A DNA stretch of 33,208 nt from contig JAUIKS010000059.1 of NCBI GenBank assembly GCA_030430565.1, forward strand, positions 1 through 33,208, read 5' to 3'. The notes under the pieces are model-generated. The model was not told the origin of the DNA and ran no database searches. It worked only from the letters and a program-made list of their open reading frames with translations. This document shows positions 6,625-17,530 of the stretch, in pieces. Every line of letters begins with the position of its first letter. Position 1 is the stretch's first letter. The position numbers and the translations under genes are program-made. Source of the DNA: Polyangia bacterium (GTDB lineage: Bacteria; Myxococcota_A; Polyangia; Nannocystales; Nannocystaceae).

Positions 6625-7518
6625 GTGGATCAACCCGCGCTCGAAGACGCGCTCGCGTTCTTGGCCGTCGCCGACGCCGGGAGCTTCACCGCGGCGGCGA
6701 CCCGCCTCAAGCTCGCCAAGTCGAACGTCAGCCGCCGGGTCACGCGGCTCGAGGAGCAGCTCGGCGTACGGCTCCTCGAGCGGACGACCCGGCGCCTGCG
6801 GTTGACCGACATCGGCGGCGTCTACCGCGAGCGGCTCCAGGTCGCGGTCGCCCAGCTCACGGCGGCGCACGAGGCGGTCCGCAGTCTTCACGATCGACCA
6901 AGGGGGCACCTTCGCTTCACCGCGCCGGGTGACATGGGCTCCATGCTCGGGCCGCTGTTCGCCGAGTTCACCGCGCGCTACCCCGAGGTGACGGTCGACG
7001 TCGAGCTGACCCAGCGCAAGGTCGACCTGGTCGCCGAGGGGTTTGACGTGGCCCTTCGAGCAGGGAGCATGCCGGACTCGAGCATGGTCGCGCGGCGCGT
7101 CGGCGTGTTCAGTAACCCGCTCATGGCGAGCCCCGAGTACCTCGCGCGGCGTGGGCGGCCGACGAGTATTGAGGAGCTCGCCGAGCACGATTTCGTGCTG
7201 TTTCGCGGGCGCCGTCAGCTGGCGCTCGTGGGTCCCGAGGGGCGCGTCACGGTCGCGATTCGCGGGCGGCTGTCGTGCAACGATGTCGAGTTCGCGCGCG
7301 GCGCGACCATCGCGGGCGCGGGGATCGGCTTCACGGGGGGCGGCGCCTCGAGCGACCTGGAGTGTCTCGAGGTCGTGCTGCCCGAGTACCGCGGGCCGGG
7401 CACGCCGCTGCAGCTGGTGTTCCCGAGCGGTCGCTTCCTCACCGCGCGGGTTCGGGCGCTCAGCGACTTCCTGACGACGCGGCTGCGCGAGGAGCTCGCC
7501 TCGAGCTTGTTCGATTGA
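6625..7518 (+). CDS. LysR-family transcriptional regulator
   Basis: A 297-residue protein of standard LysR length. The N-terminal winged helix (about residues 5-65) has the family signature around FLAVADAGSFTAAA, NVSRRVTRLEEQLGVRLLERTTR and LRLTDIG. The remainder is a periplasmic-binding-protein-like effector domain. The GTG at 6625 gives the usual short lead into the helix-turn-helix. An in-frame GTG at 6589 would place the -10 box inside the gene. No ribosome binding site precedes 6625, which fits a leaderless mRNA. It is transcribed away from the DoxX-like gene and ends 18 bp from the convergent biotin carrier gene. The effector is unknown. Confidence 0.9.
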   Translation: MDQPALEDALAFLAVADAGSFTAAATRLKLAKSNVSRRVTRLEEQLGVRLLERTTRRLRLTDIGGVYRERLQVAVAQLTAAHEAVRSLHDRPRGHLRFTAPGDMGSMLGPLFAEFTARYPEVTVDVELTQRKVDLVAEGFDVALRAGSMPDSSMVARRVGVFSNPLMASPEYLARRGRPTSIEELAEHDFVLFRGRRQLALVGPEGRVTVAIRGRLSCNDVEFARGATIAGAGIGFTGGGASSDLECLEVVLPEYRGPGTPLQLVFPSGRFLTARVRALSDFLTTRLREELASSLFD

Positions 7519-7536
7519 GGCGCGCCCGCGGTGTGG

Positions 7537-8180
7537 CTACGGCAGCTCGAGCTCGAGCTCGAGCAACGGATCGCCGGCGCCGATGTCCTCGCCGTCCTCG
7601 ACGAGGATCGCCCGGACCCGGGCGGGCGAGGGCAGGCCCGCGCCGCCGTAGGGGATCCGATTAAACGTCTTCATGACCTCGAGCAGGCCGATCACGTGGC
7701 CGGTCGTGAGGGTGTCGCCGACGCTGACGAAGGGTGGGCGGTCGGGCGCGGGGCGCAGGTAGTAGCGACCGCTCGAGGGCGCGGTGAACACGAGGCGGTC
7801 GCCCGCCGCGCTGCTCGCCTCGGCGTCGGCCTCGTCGCTGGTCGCGGCGCCGACGCTCGCCTTCGTGTTGATCGTCAGCAGCCGCTGACCGTACTCGACC
7901 GGGCGGCGCGCCAGCGCGAGCCAGGGCTTGAGCGCGGGCGCAGTCTCTCGCTCGACGACGCCGCGCAGCGTGTCGGGGACCACGAGCTCGTGGACGACGC
8001 CGAGGATCTCGAGGGCGCCGATCGCCATGCCGGGGATGATCGGCGTGCCGGGGGCAGGGGCGCCGCGCCACAGGCCGACGGCCGGCGCGAGCACGGGGGT
8101 GCGCGCGTCATCGGGAAGATCGCGCGCGCGCGGGACGAGGGCGGTGAGGCGGGGGACGCGGGCGGTCGGGTCGAGGCTCA

Positions 8181-8181
<1 letters not shown>
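7537..8181 (-). CDS. Biotin carrier protein of an acyl-CoA carboxylase
   Basis: The 214-residue product carries a C-terminal biotinyl/lipoyl domain (about 128-214). Lys171 in EVMKTF is the expected biotinylation site, and the glycine-rich turns FTAPSSGRYY and VSVGDTLTTG are present. The N-terminal 110 residues are atypical, without the usual Pro/Ala linker. A short acidic Ala/Ser linker lies at 112-127. The start ATG overlaps the stop of the carboxyltransferase gene (TGATG) and has a strong GGAGGAG ribosome binding site 7 nt upstream, so the two are translationally coupled. It is the last gene of a three-gene carboxylase operon. The protein ends in LELELELP, encoded by AGCTCG repeats. Confidence 0.9.
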
Positions 8182-9914
<1,733 letters not shown>

Positions 9915-9942
9915 GGAACAGTTCCTGAGCGCGGGGCGGTGG

Positions 9943-11340
<1,398 letters not shown>

Positions 11341-11394
11341 CGGCCGGCAGGCTACCACCCAGCGCTTCGCGCTTCTACCTCGTGGCTGAGGGGA

Positions 11395-12468
11395 CTAGCC
11401 GCTCGTCTTGCCCGGAGGGCGCTGCTTCGGCTTCGCGTTCGCGCGCGATCCCTTTGAAGCTCCCTTTGAAGATCCCTTTGAAGTTCCCTTTGAAGTTCCC
11501 TTTGAAGTTCCCTTTGAAGATCCCTTCGGCTTCTTGCGGCGCGGGATCGGGATGACATCACCGTCGCGTACGGCGATCGTGTTGCCGTGGATCGGCCGCG
11601 CCTCGGCGAGGAAGGGCTCAGTCGAGGTGTAGCGCTGGGAGAAGTGCGTGAGGATGAGCTTCTTGGCGCCGGCCTCGCGGGCGATCGTCGCCGCTTGCGC
11701 CGCGGTCAGGTGACCGTGGGCGTGCGCTTTGTCGGCGTCTTCGTTGAGGTAGGTCGACTCGCAGATCAGCACGTCGACGCCGCGGGCGAGCTCGATCGCG
11801 TTGTCGCACATGCGCGTGTCCATGACGAAGGCGACCGACTGCCCTGGCTTCGGCACGCTGACATCCTCGAGCTTGACGCGGACGCGCGCGCCGTCCTCGT
11901 CACCGCCGTCGGTCTCGATGTCGATGAAGCCGTTTTCAATTAACTCGCGGACCATCGGGCCGCGCACCCCGGCCTCCGCGAGCTTGGCTGGGAGCATGGT
12001 CCGCCCGGCGCGCTCCTGCAGCCGGTAGCCGTAGGTGTCGACGCCGTGGTCGAGGGGGCGCACCGTCAGCGTCCAGCTCGGCTGCTCGTCGATGGGTCCG
12101 GCCTTGCTGATCGGGTGCGGGATGACGGTCGCCACGTCGTGGAAGATCGAGGCGCGCCGGAGGCGGTCGTAGTACTTCTGACCCGAGCGCGGGAAGTACA
12201 CGTGCACGGGGTGCGGGGCGCCGTCGAGCGAGATCCGTTGCGAGATGCCGGCGAGTCCAAGGCAGTGATCGCCGTGGAAGTGCGTGATGCAGATCCGCGA
12301 GATCGCCGTCGAGGAGACGTTCGCGTAGATCATCTGGCGCTGCGTGCCCTCGCCGGGGTCGAACAGAAACCCCTCATCGTCCCAGCGCAGCAGGTAACCG
12401 TTGTGGTTGCGGTAGCGAGTCGGCACCTGGCTCGCGGTGCCGAGGACGATGAGTTCGCGGACGGACAT
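11395..12468 (-). CDS. rnz: Ribonuclease Z with repetitive basic tail
   Basis: A metallo-beta-lactamase-fold tRNA 3' endonuclease of 357 residues. HFHGDH (63-68) is the zinc-binding motif, and the N-terminal VLGTASQVPT and FDPGEGTQRQ, plus CESTY and LTHFSQRY near the C-terminus, are RNase Z signatures. The ATG at 12468 was chosen because the conserved fold begins at residue 5. The upstream 68 in-frame codons look non-coding and would run into the divergent lipoprotein promoter region. After the catalytic body (about 305 residues) comes a basic SKGTSKG repeat tail ending in PGKTSG. The tail is not typical of the family and could bind RNA (inference). The gene ends 54 bp before the biotin carboxylase start and may be co-transcribed. 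Confidence 0.92.
   Translation of the reverse strand: MSVRELIVLGTASQVPTRYRNHNGYLLRWDDEGFLFDPGEGTQRQMIYANVSSTAISRICITHFHGDHCLGLAGISQRISLDGAPHPVHVYFPRSGQKYYDRLRRASIFHDVATVIPHPISKAGPIDEQPSWTLTVRPLDHGVDTYGYRLQERAGRTMLPAKLAEAGVRGPMVRELIENGFIDIETDGGDEDGARVRVKLEDVSVPKPGQSVAFVMDTRMCDNAIELARGVDVLICESTYLNEDADKAHAHGHLTAAQAATIAREAGAKKLILTHFSQRYTSTEPFLAEARPIHGNTIAVRDGDVIPIPRRKKPKGSSKGTSKGTSKGTSKGSSKGASKGSRANAKPKQRPPGKTSG
11449..11526. repeat. 15-bp tandem repeats in the RNase Z tail
   Basis: Six near-identical units of about TCCCTTTGAAGTTCC (plus strand) encode Ser-Lys-Gly-(Thr/Ser/Ala)-Ser-Lys-Gly on the minus strand. The codons used (AAA GGG, ACT TCA) are AT-richer than the rest of the gene, so the tail has a different base composition. 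Confidence 0.9.
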
Positions 12469-12649
12469 AATGAGGACCGCGAGCATAAACCCAACGCCGG
12501 TATTTTTCCGGGTGGCCGCGCGGCCGGTTCGTCCGCCGCGCGCGCAGGACTGACTCAGAAAGTTGGCGCCAGTCATGCGTTCAGTGAGCGCGGCTCTCGT
12601 CACTTTAGTGGTGATCTTTGCTAGGCTGCACGCCAACGCTCGGAGCTGA

Positions 12650-13705
12650 ATGCGCGCGCGCCAGACGAACATCCCTCGGTGCTGGAAAGGGCTTCTCGCG
12701 GTCGTCCTCGCGCCCGCGATCTCGGCGTCCGCGTGTGGCGGCGGAGCCGGCGACCTCGTGGAGCTGCGCCTCTACCCGTGCATGTTCGGGCCGACGGCGA
12801 ACATGCCGCCCTCCTCGGTGCGGCTGACCATCGACAGCTTTGACGCCGACGGCGCGCCGGTCGAGAAGTCGTTGACCGAGACCTTCTCCATCGATGATCC
12901 GAGCGCGTACTTCGGCGACGGCTTCGCGACGGTCGGCTACAAAAAGCCGGCGGAGGTCGTGTCCGCGAATTTTCGCGTCGTCTGGCTCCCAGGCATGGAC
13001 GCGCCCGACGGCGCGGGCGCGCAGGAGATCGACTACGCGGGCCTCGCGGTTCCTGACCCGGGCGGCTCGATCGAGCTGATGAGCGAGGGACAGTGCGCGG
13101 GCGGGGGCGGCACGACGACCGAGCCGATGACCAGCAGCGGCACCACCACCGGCGACATGACCACGACGATGATGGACATGACGCTCGGGACGATGACCAC
13201 CGGCGAGACCACGACCGGGAGCACCGGCGTCGAGACGACGTCATCGGCGACGACGACGGGAGACCCGACGACGGGGACGACCGGGCCGCAGCTCGACGAC
13301 GAGTGCGACGGGAGCGAGTTCTACAACGGCGTCGACTTCTGCTGGACCGAGGGCTACGGCGAGGTCGGCACGTGGTTCTCGTGCAGCGACCAGACCAACA
13401 CGTGGACCGACCTGACCGACGAGCTCTGCGACTGCGCGCAGCTCGGCTTCGCCGACACCGTCGCGGTCGGCTGCAGCGGGAACGGCCCCAACACCCCCCC
13501 GGTCCCGTTTGAGTGCTTGTGTCGCAGCCTCGACCCGGACCCCGTGTTCTGCGAGGGGGGCTTCGACGCGTGTATGGACGATGACCAGCTCACGTTCTGC
13601 ATCGACGATTATGTCTACACGACGAGCTGCCCCCTCGGCTGCATCGTCGATCCGATGGACGAGACCAAGTCGATCTGCGGGCCGAACGTCGAGCCTGGAT
13701 CCTGA
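12650..13705 (+). CDS. Secreted lipoprotein with Thr-rich linker and Cys-rich C-terminus
   Basis: The 351-residue product begins with a positively charged signal segment (MRARQTNIPRCWKG), a hydrophobic stretch, and a lipobox-like ISASAC with CGGG after it. It should be lipid-anchored at the cell envelope. Residues about 30-150 form a beta-rich domain of no recognised family. A Thr/Met/Gly linker (about 155-215) follows, then a Cys-rich domain with about 12 cysteines containing DDECDGSEF and CECxDP-like spacing. This layout is typical of myxobacterial surface lipoproteins. The ATG has GGAG at 12642-12645. It is divergent from rnz, with a 181-bp gap. Its 3' end abuts remnants of an opposing cyclic-nucleotide-binding gene. 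Confidence 0.85.
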   Translation: MRARQTNIPRCWKGLLAVVLAPAISASACGGGAGDLVELRLYPCMFGPTANMPPSSVRLTIDSFDADGAPVEKSLTETFSIDDPSAYFGDGFATVGYKKPAEVVSANFRVVWLPGMDAPDGAGAQEIDYAGLAVPDPGGSIELMSEGQCAGGGGTTTEPMTSSGTTTGDMTTTMMDMTLGTMTTGETTTGSTGVETTSSATTTGDPTTGTTGPQLDDECDGSEFYNGVDFCWTEGYGEVGTWFSCSDQTNTWTDLTDELCDCAQLGFADTVAVGCSGNGPNTPPVPFECLCRSLDPDPVFCEGGFDACMDDDQLTFCIDDYVYTTSCPLGCIVDPMDETKSICGPNVEPGS

Positions 13706-14190
13706 GCGCAGTGGTGAGTGCTCGAGGATCAGCGTGGTCGCGAGGGTGGTCTTGAACGTCGCCGAGCACTGGGCGTCGGCGGACATCAGCGATATCTTGC
13801 CGAAGAACTTGTCCGGCTCGAGGCGGGTCATCTCGGTCGTCGCCGCGCTCGCGTCGCGCAGCATGACCGCGACCTCGCCGCGCTCGACGATGTAGAGCGC
13901 GTCGCCGCGCTGCCCCTGTTTGAACACGATCTCGCCGTGGGTGTAGAGGTTCGCGTGGACGCGCTCGGCGAGCAACTCGGGCAGGCAGCGCAGCAGCTCG
14001 ATGCCCTGCATCGCGCGCTCGCGCTGCCCCAGGCGCGCGGCTCAGCGCGCGCTCGCTCTCAGTCTGTTCGAACAGCCGCACGTCGCGGTGACCGGCTGCT
14101 CGAGCTCGGCGCGTACCCGAGGCGGTCGCGGACGAGCTCGCCGGGGAGGAACGGGACGTCCAGCATCTCGAGCCCTGGTACGATACAGCG
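13706..14190 (-). pseudogene. Remnant of a cyclic-nucleotide-binding domain gene
   Basis: On the minus strand, from 14011 leftward, the translation contains GEIVFKQGQRGDALYIVERG and then EMTRLEPDKFFGKISLMSA. This is the classic N-terminal half of a cNMP-binding (CAP-like) domain. It stops resembling the family at about 13712, precisely where the opposing lipoprotein gene ends, so the phosphate-binding cassette and last helix are missing. Upstream, protein-like sequence changes frame: LFEQTESERALSR near 14075-14040, and MLDVPFLPGELVRDRLGYAP near 14166-14107, with a stop at 14042-14044 in the domain frame. Together these suggest a gene broken by frameshifts and truncation. A short expressed fragment cannot be excluded. 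Confidence 0.6.
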
Positions 14191-14243
14191 CCGCCGCGGC
14201 GCAGGAGCGCGATTCGGCTCGAGCGCCGCGGTCAGAGGAGCCC

Positions 14244-15293
14244 GTGAGCGAAGACGTGCACGAAGAACCAGCCAGACCCTCCGTCGACGGGGCGACCGAC
14301 GCGCTCGAGGCGCTCGAGCGGCGTCGTCGCGAGGCAGCCGACGAGGGGCGGACGCTCGAGGCGCTCGAGCTCGCCAAGCAGCTGCTCGCGCGCCGCGAGG
14401 CCGAGCACGGCTCGGCGCACGCCGAGGTCGGTCGCGCGCACGGGCTCGTCGCCGCGAGCTACCGAGCGCTGGGCGACCTGCCGTCGGCGCGGGAGGCCGA
14501 CGCGCGCGCGGTCGCGACGCTCGAGGACGCGCTCGGCGAGGACGACCCCGAGGTCGCGCTCGCGCGCGGCAACCTGAGCGCGTCGCTGCGCATGCTCGGC
14601 GAGCTCGATGAGGCGCTGCGGCTCGGGCGGGTCGCGCTCGCCGAGCTCCGGCACCTGCGGGGTGAGTCGCACGTCGACACCGCGACGGCCTGGGGCAACC
14701 TCGCGGCGATCCTGCGCGAGCGCGGCGAGCTCGAGGAGGCGGTCGAGTGCGCGCGTCGTTGCGTCGAGCTGCGCTCGAGCTTGCTCGGGGACGCCCACGC
14801 CGACAGCGCGCGCGCGTGGACGAACCTCGGCTCGATTCGCGCCGCCCAGGGGGAGGCCCGCGAGGCGTATCGATGCGAGGGGCGAGCGCTGGCGATCTGG
14901 CGCGGGCTCCACGGGCCTGACGCCTCGGAGTCCCTGCGCTCGCTGGCGAACCTCGCGTTGCTGTGCCGCAACGCGGGTGACCTGGGGCGGGCGCTCGAGC
15001 TCCAGCGCGAGCATCTCGAGCGCGCCGACGCGGCGCTCGGAGGGCTCGACGCGGTGACGCTGCGCTCCCGGAGGATGCTCGCGCTCATCCTCGCGCGCGT
15101 CGGCAAGCGACGCGAGGCGCTCGCGGTCGTCGAGGACGGCCTGCACAAGCTCCCATCGGGTCACCGGATGACGCGGGAGTTTGACGGACTGCGCCGCGAG
15201 CTCGCGGGTCCGGGCGCGAGCGGCCGTCGAGTCGGCAAGGGCAGGGGCAAAGGCGCGCGCAAGGGCGGGAAGCGGCGCAAGGGCAAGCGCTGA
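14244..15293 (+). CDS. TPR protein with basic C-terminal tail
   Basis: The 349-residue product consists of about six kinesin-light-chain-type TPRs (residues about 25-310; motifs AWGNLAAILRERGELEEAVE and AWTNLGSIRAAQGEAREAY). It closes with a Lys/Gly/Arg tail (GKGRGKGARKGGKRRKGKR). No signal peptide or kinase domain is present, so a cytosolic scaffold that may also touch nucleic acid is a reasonable inference. The GTG at 14244 has AGAGGAG just upstream (short 3-nt spacing). The longer in-frame extension to 14001 overlaps the decayed opposing gene and has a low-complexity translation. Its TPRs resemble those of the kinase at 1628-4789, but the proteins are not duplicates. Confidence 0.85.
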   Translation: MSEDVHEEPARPSVDGATDALEALERRRREAADEGRTLEALELAKQLLARREAEHGSAHAEVGRAHGLVAASYRALGDLPSAREADARAVATLEDALGEDDPEVALARGNLSASLRMLGELDEALRLGRVALAELRHLRGESHVDTATAWGNLAAILRERGELEEAVECARRCVELRSSLLGDAHADSARAWTNLGSIRAAQGEAREAYRCEGRALAIWRGLHGPDASESLRSLANLALLCRNAGDLGRALELQREHLERADAALGGLDAVTLRSRRMLALILARVGKRREALAVVEDGLHKLPSGHRMTREFDGLRRELAGPGASGRRVGKGRGKGARKGGKRRKGKR

Positions 15294-15420
15294 GCTCGCG
15301 CGCGCCGTCGCGCGCGTGTCTCGGTAGACAGCTGTAGCCGCGACGGCGACTACCAGTCTGAAAGGTCATGTTTGTGCGCGCGTCGGCAGAGCGTGGAATC
15401 GCGCCGCGCGGAGTCGCGTC

Positions 15421-15951
15421 CTACGCCGCGCCGCCGCGCGCTCGATCTCGCGCTCGTTCGAAGCCCTCCGCGAACACGATCTCGACCACGTCGTCACGCT
15501 CGACGCGACGCGACCACTTGGCCTCGACGTAGGCGCGGACGCGGAACCAGTGATCGGCGTCGTCGAAGCCGCTCGCGCGCGCGGCCTCGTCGGTGCTCGA
15601 GCCCGCCCGCTCCGCGCTCGCAATCGCGCTCGCGCGCGACCAGAAGCTCATTGGATCGTCGAGCGAGACGCCGGCGAGCTCGATCGCCTCCGCCTCAAAT
15701 TTAGCGATAACGGCTCGTAGATCGCCCCACGCGTCCTCTACGGCCTCGTTCGCCTGTTCGTGGGTCGCGTCTTGATCGAGCGAGTCGTCGTTATCGTCGG
15801 CGTCGGCGTCGGCGTCGTCGTCGTCGTCGAGCGCGGGCTCGTCGGCGTTGTCTCGCGCGCTGACGGGGTGGGGTTGGAGGGCGAGCACGGGCGCGTCGCC
15901 GATTCCAAACAGCCGCTTGATCGAGTCGAGGATGGCCCTGAAGAGTCCCAT
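15421..15951 (-). CDS. Acidic conserved-looking hypothetical protein
   Basis: The 176-residue product starts with an amphipathic helix (MGLFRAILDSIKRLFGIG) that could lie on a membrane. A run of Asp/Ala (DDDDDADADADDNDD) follows. The C-terminal 100 residues are well-ordered and helical, containing GVSLDDPMSFWSRASAIASAE and GFDDADHWFRVRAYVEAKW. The GVSLDD...W and HWFRVRAYVEAKW pattern vaguely recalls DUF6620-type small proteins, but this is a guess. Third-position GC is high, supporting a real gene. There is no strong ribosome binding site. It is flanked by plus-strand genes on both sides and appears monocistronic. Confidence 0.75.
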   Translation of the reverse strand: MGLFRAILDSIKRLFGIGDAPVLALQPHPVSARDNADEPALDDDDDADADADDNDDSLDQDATHEQANEAVEDAWGDLRAVIAKFEAEAIELAGVSLDDPMSFWSRASAIASAERAGSSTDEAARASGFDDADHWFRVRAYVEAKWSRRVERDDVVEIVFAEGFERARDRARGGAA

Positions 15952-16216
15952 GAGCTGTCGGTCTTCCGAGTGTCTCCCGGTTGTGCGCGGGGACTATACC
16001 GAACCCCCTCGGCCAGAAAGCTGCCGTCGCGGCACGGGTCGAACGATCGTCGTTGCGCGGTTCACGATGACGTTGTTCGCGGGGTTGGGATCGCGCGTCG
16101 CGATGCTTGTATGTACCGACGCTCCGCCGCGGGTGGGCGCTCACGCGAGCGGCACGTGAACACGCGGCGTTTTTTTATTTGTGCTCGAGCCTGGTTTTGG
16201 GGAAATCTCGTTACCG
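15952..16216. other. Intergenic region between divergent genes
   Basis: This spacer must hold promoters for the acidic protein (minus) and the barrel-like protein (plus). Seen here are a perfect ATCGCG/CGCGAT hairpin (16090-16104) and a T7 run (16170-16176). No clear -35/-10 pair was found. Confidence 0.35.
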
Positions 16217-17494
16217 GTGTCGTTGGATCGTTGCATCTCCTCACTCCCTGCTGTCTTCGCGTGCTGCTTGCTCGCCGCGCCAACGATCGCTCGCGCGGCG
16301 CCGGCCGAGAGCCCGACTGATCCGGCGGCGGCGCCGACTGAAGTGGCGCCGGCTGAAGCGGCGCCGGCTGAAGCGGCACCGGCTGAAGCGGCACCGGCTG
16401 AAGCGGCGCCGGCCGAGACGCCGGCCGAGGCGGCGCCGGCCGAAGCGGCGCCCGTCGAGCCCGCGCCAGCGGACGCGCCCGTCGATGAGGCGCCCGTCGA
16501 TGAGGCGCCGGCGGACGCGGCGGAGCCGGTGGACAGCTCGGCGGCGCCGCCGGTGCTGCCCCATGTCCCCGAGCACAGGTTCCTCTACAGCAACATCACG
16601 ATCGCGCGGATCAACCCGCTCGGCCTGTTCAACGGGCTCACGCTCAGCTACCGCAAGCGCCTGCTCGATCGGCCAGACTCAAAGCTGTTCCGCGACTCGT
16701 ACTTCGGCATCGGCGTGCTGCCCAGCGTGAGCCCCGCGGTGGCGCAGATCGGTCCGCTGATCGAGATCCAGCCGCTGGCGATTTTTAAATTCTCCGCCCA
16801 GTACTTCTTCACCGGGTGGTTCGGGACCTTCGACTACTTCCAGTCGTTCGAGGACTCAAACTCGGAGTACACGGACCAGACGCTTGACGCCAACACGGAG
16901 GCGGGCCTCAACTACCCGAACACGAGCCATCAGATCGAGCTCAAGGCGCTGCTGCAGGCCAAGGTCGGCCCGGTCGCGGTGCGCAACACGGTGATGGGCT
17001 ACTGGAACAGCACCAACACCAACAACCCGAACCATCAGACCTGGTACACGATCAAGTACGACATCCTGCTGCCCACGCAGGGCTGGATGATCGGCAACGA
17101 GACCGACCTGATCTACGTGTCGAAGTTCGGCCTCGTCGCGGGCCTGCGCAACAACCTGCTCGCGCCCCACTACCCGGCGGAGGGCGTCGGCTTTAAAAAT
17201 CCGAACGGGCCGGCGGTTCGCCTCGGGCCGCTGTTCGCCTACACCTTCTACGACAAGCCGCAGAAGCGGTTTAATAAGCCGACCCTGATCCTGATCTCGC
17301 AGTGGCACCTGCAGCACCGCAACCGCACCGGCTTGAGCACCTCGCAGGCGCTGCCGACGATCGTGCTCGCCTTCGCGTTCTCCGGCGATCTCTGGACGTC
17401 CGACAAGAACAAGAAGGATCGCGAGAAGCAGGCGGCCGCGCGGCGAGAGCAGCGGCGCGCCGCGTTCCGCTCGCCGGGTCGCCTGCCGATGTGA
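16217..17494 (+). CDS. Outer-membrane beta-barrel-like protein with APAEA linker
   Basis: A GTG at 16217 starts a classic signal peptide (MSLDRCISSLPAVFACCLLAAPTIARA, cleavage before APAES). It is preferred over the GTG at 16181, which would add 12 residues ahead of it. Mature residues about 30-110 are an Ala/Pro/Glu linker built of APAEA repeats, probably crossing the periplasm or peptidoglycan. Residues about 125-390 have alternating hydrophobic strands with many aromatic residues (YFGIGVLP, FKFSAQYFFTGWFGTF, WMIGNETDLIYVSKFGLVAGL, LILISQWHL), as in outer-membrane barrels. The end is Lys/Arg-rich. No specific porin family is recognised. It is convergent with the anti-sigma gene, 36 bp apart. 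Confidence 0.82.
   Translation: MSLDRCISSLPAVFACCLLAAPTIARAAPAESPTDPAAAPTEVAPAEAAPAEAAPAEAAPAEAAPAETPAEAAPAEAAPVEPAPADAPVDEAPVDEAPADAAEPVDSSAAPPVLPHVPEHRFLYSNITIARINPLGLFNGLTLSYRKRLLDRPDSKLFRDSYFGIGVLPSVSPAVAQIGPLIEIQPLAIFKFSAQYFFTGWFGTFDYFQSFEDSNSEYTDQTLDANTEAGLNYPNTSHQIELKALLQAKVGPVAVRNTVMGYWNSTNTNNPNHQTWYTIKYDILLPTQGWMIGNETDLIYVSKFGLVAGLRNNLLAPHYPAEGVGFKNPNGPAVRLGPLFAYTFYDKPQKRFNKPTLILISQWHLQHRNRTGLSTSQALPTIVLAFAFSGDLWTSDKNKKDREKQAAARREQRRAAFRSPGRLPM
16334..16455 (+). repeat. 15-bp tandem repeats encoding APAEA
   Basis: The unit GCGCCGGCTGAAGCG repeats about six to seven times with single-base changes, encoding the Pro/Ala/Glu linker of the barrel-like protein. A related pair (GCGCCCGTCGATGAG) follows near 16477-16508. 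Confidence 0.85.
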
Positions 17495-17530
17495 GCGGCG
17501 CGGTGCTCCGCTCGTTGGGTCCGCGGCTGC

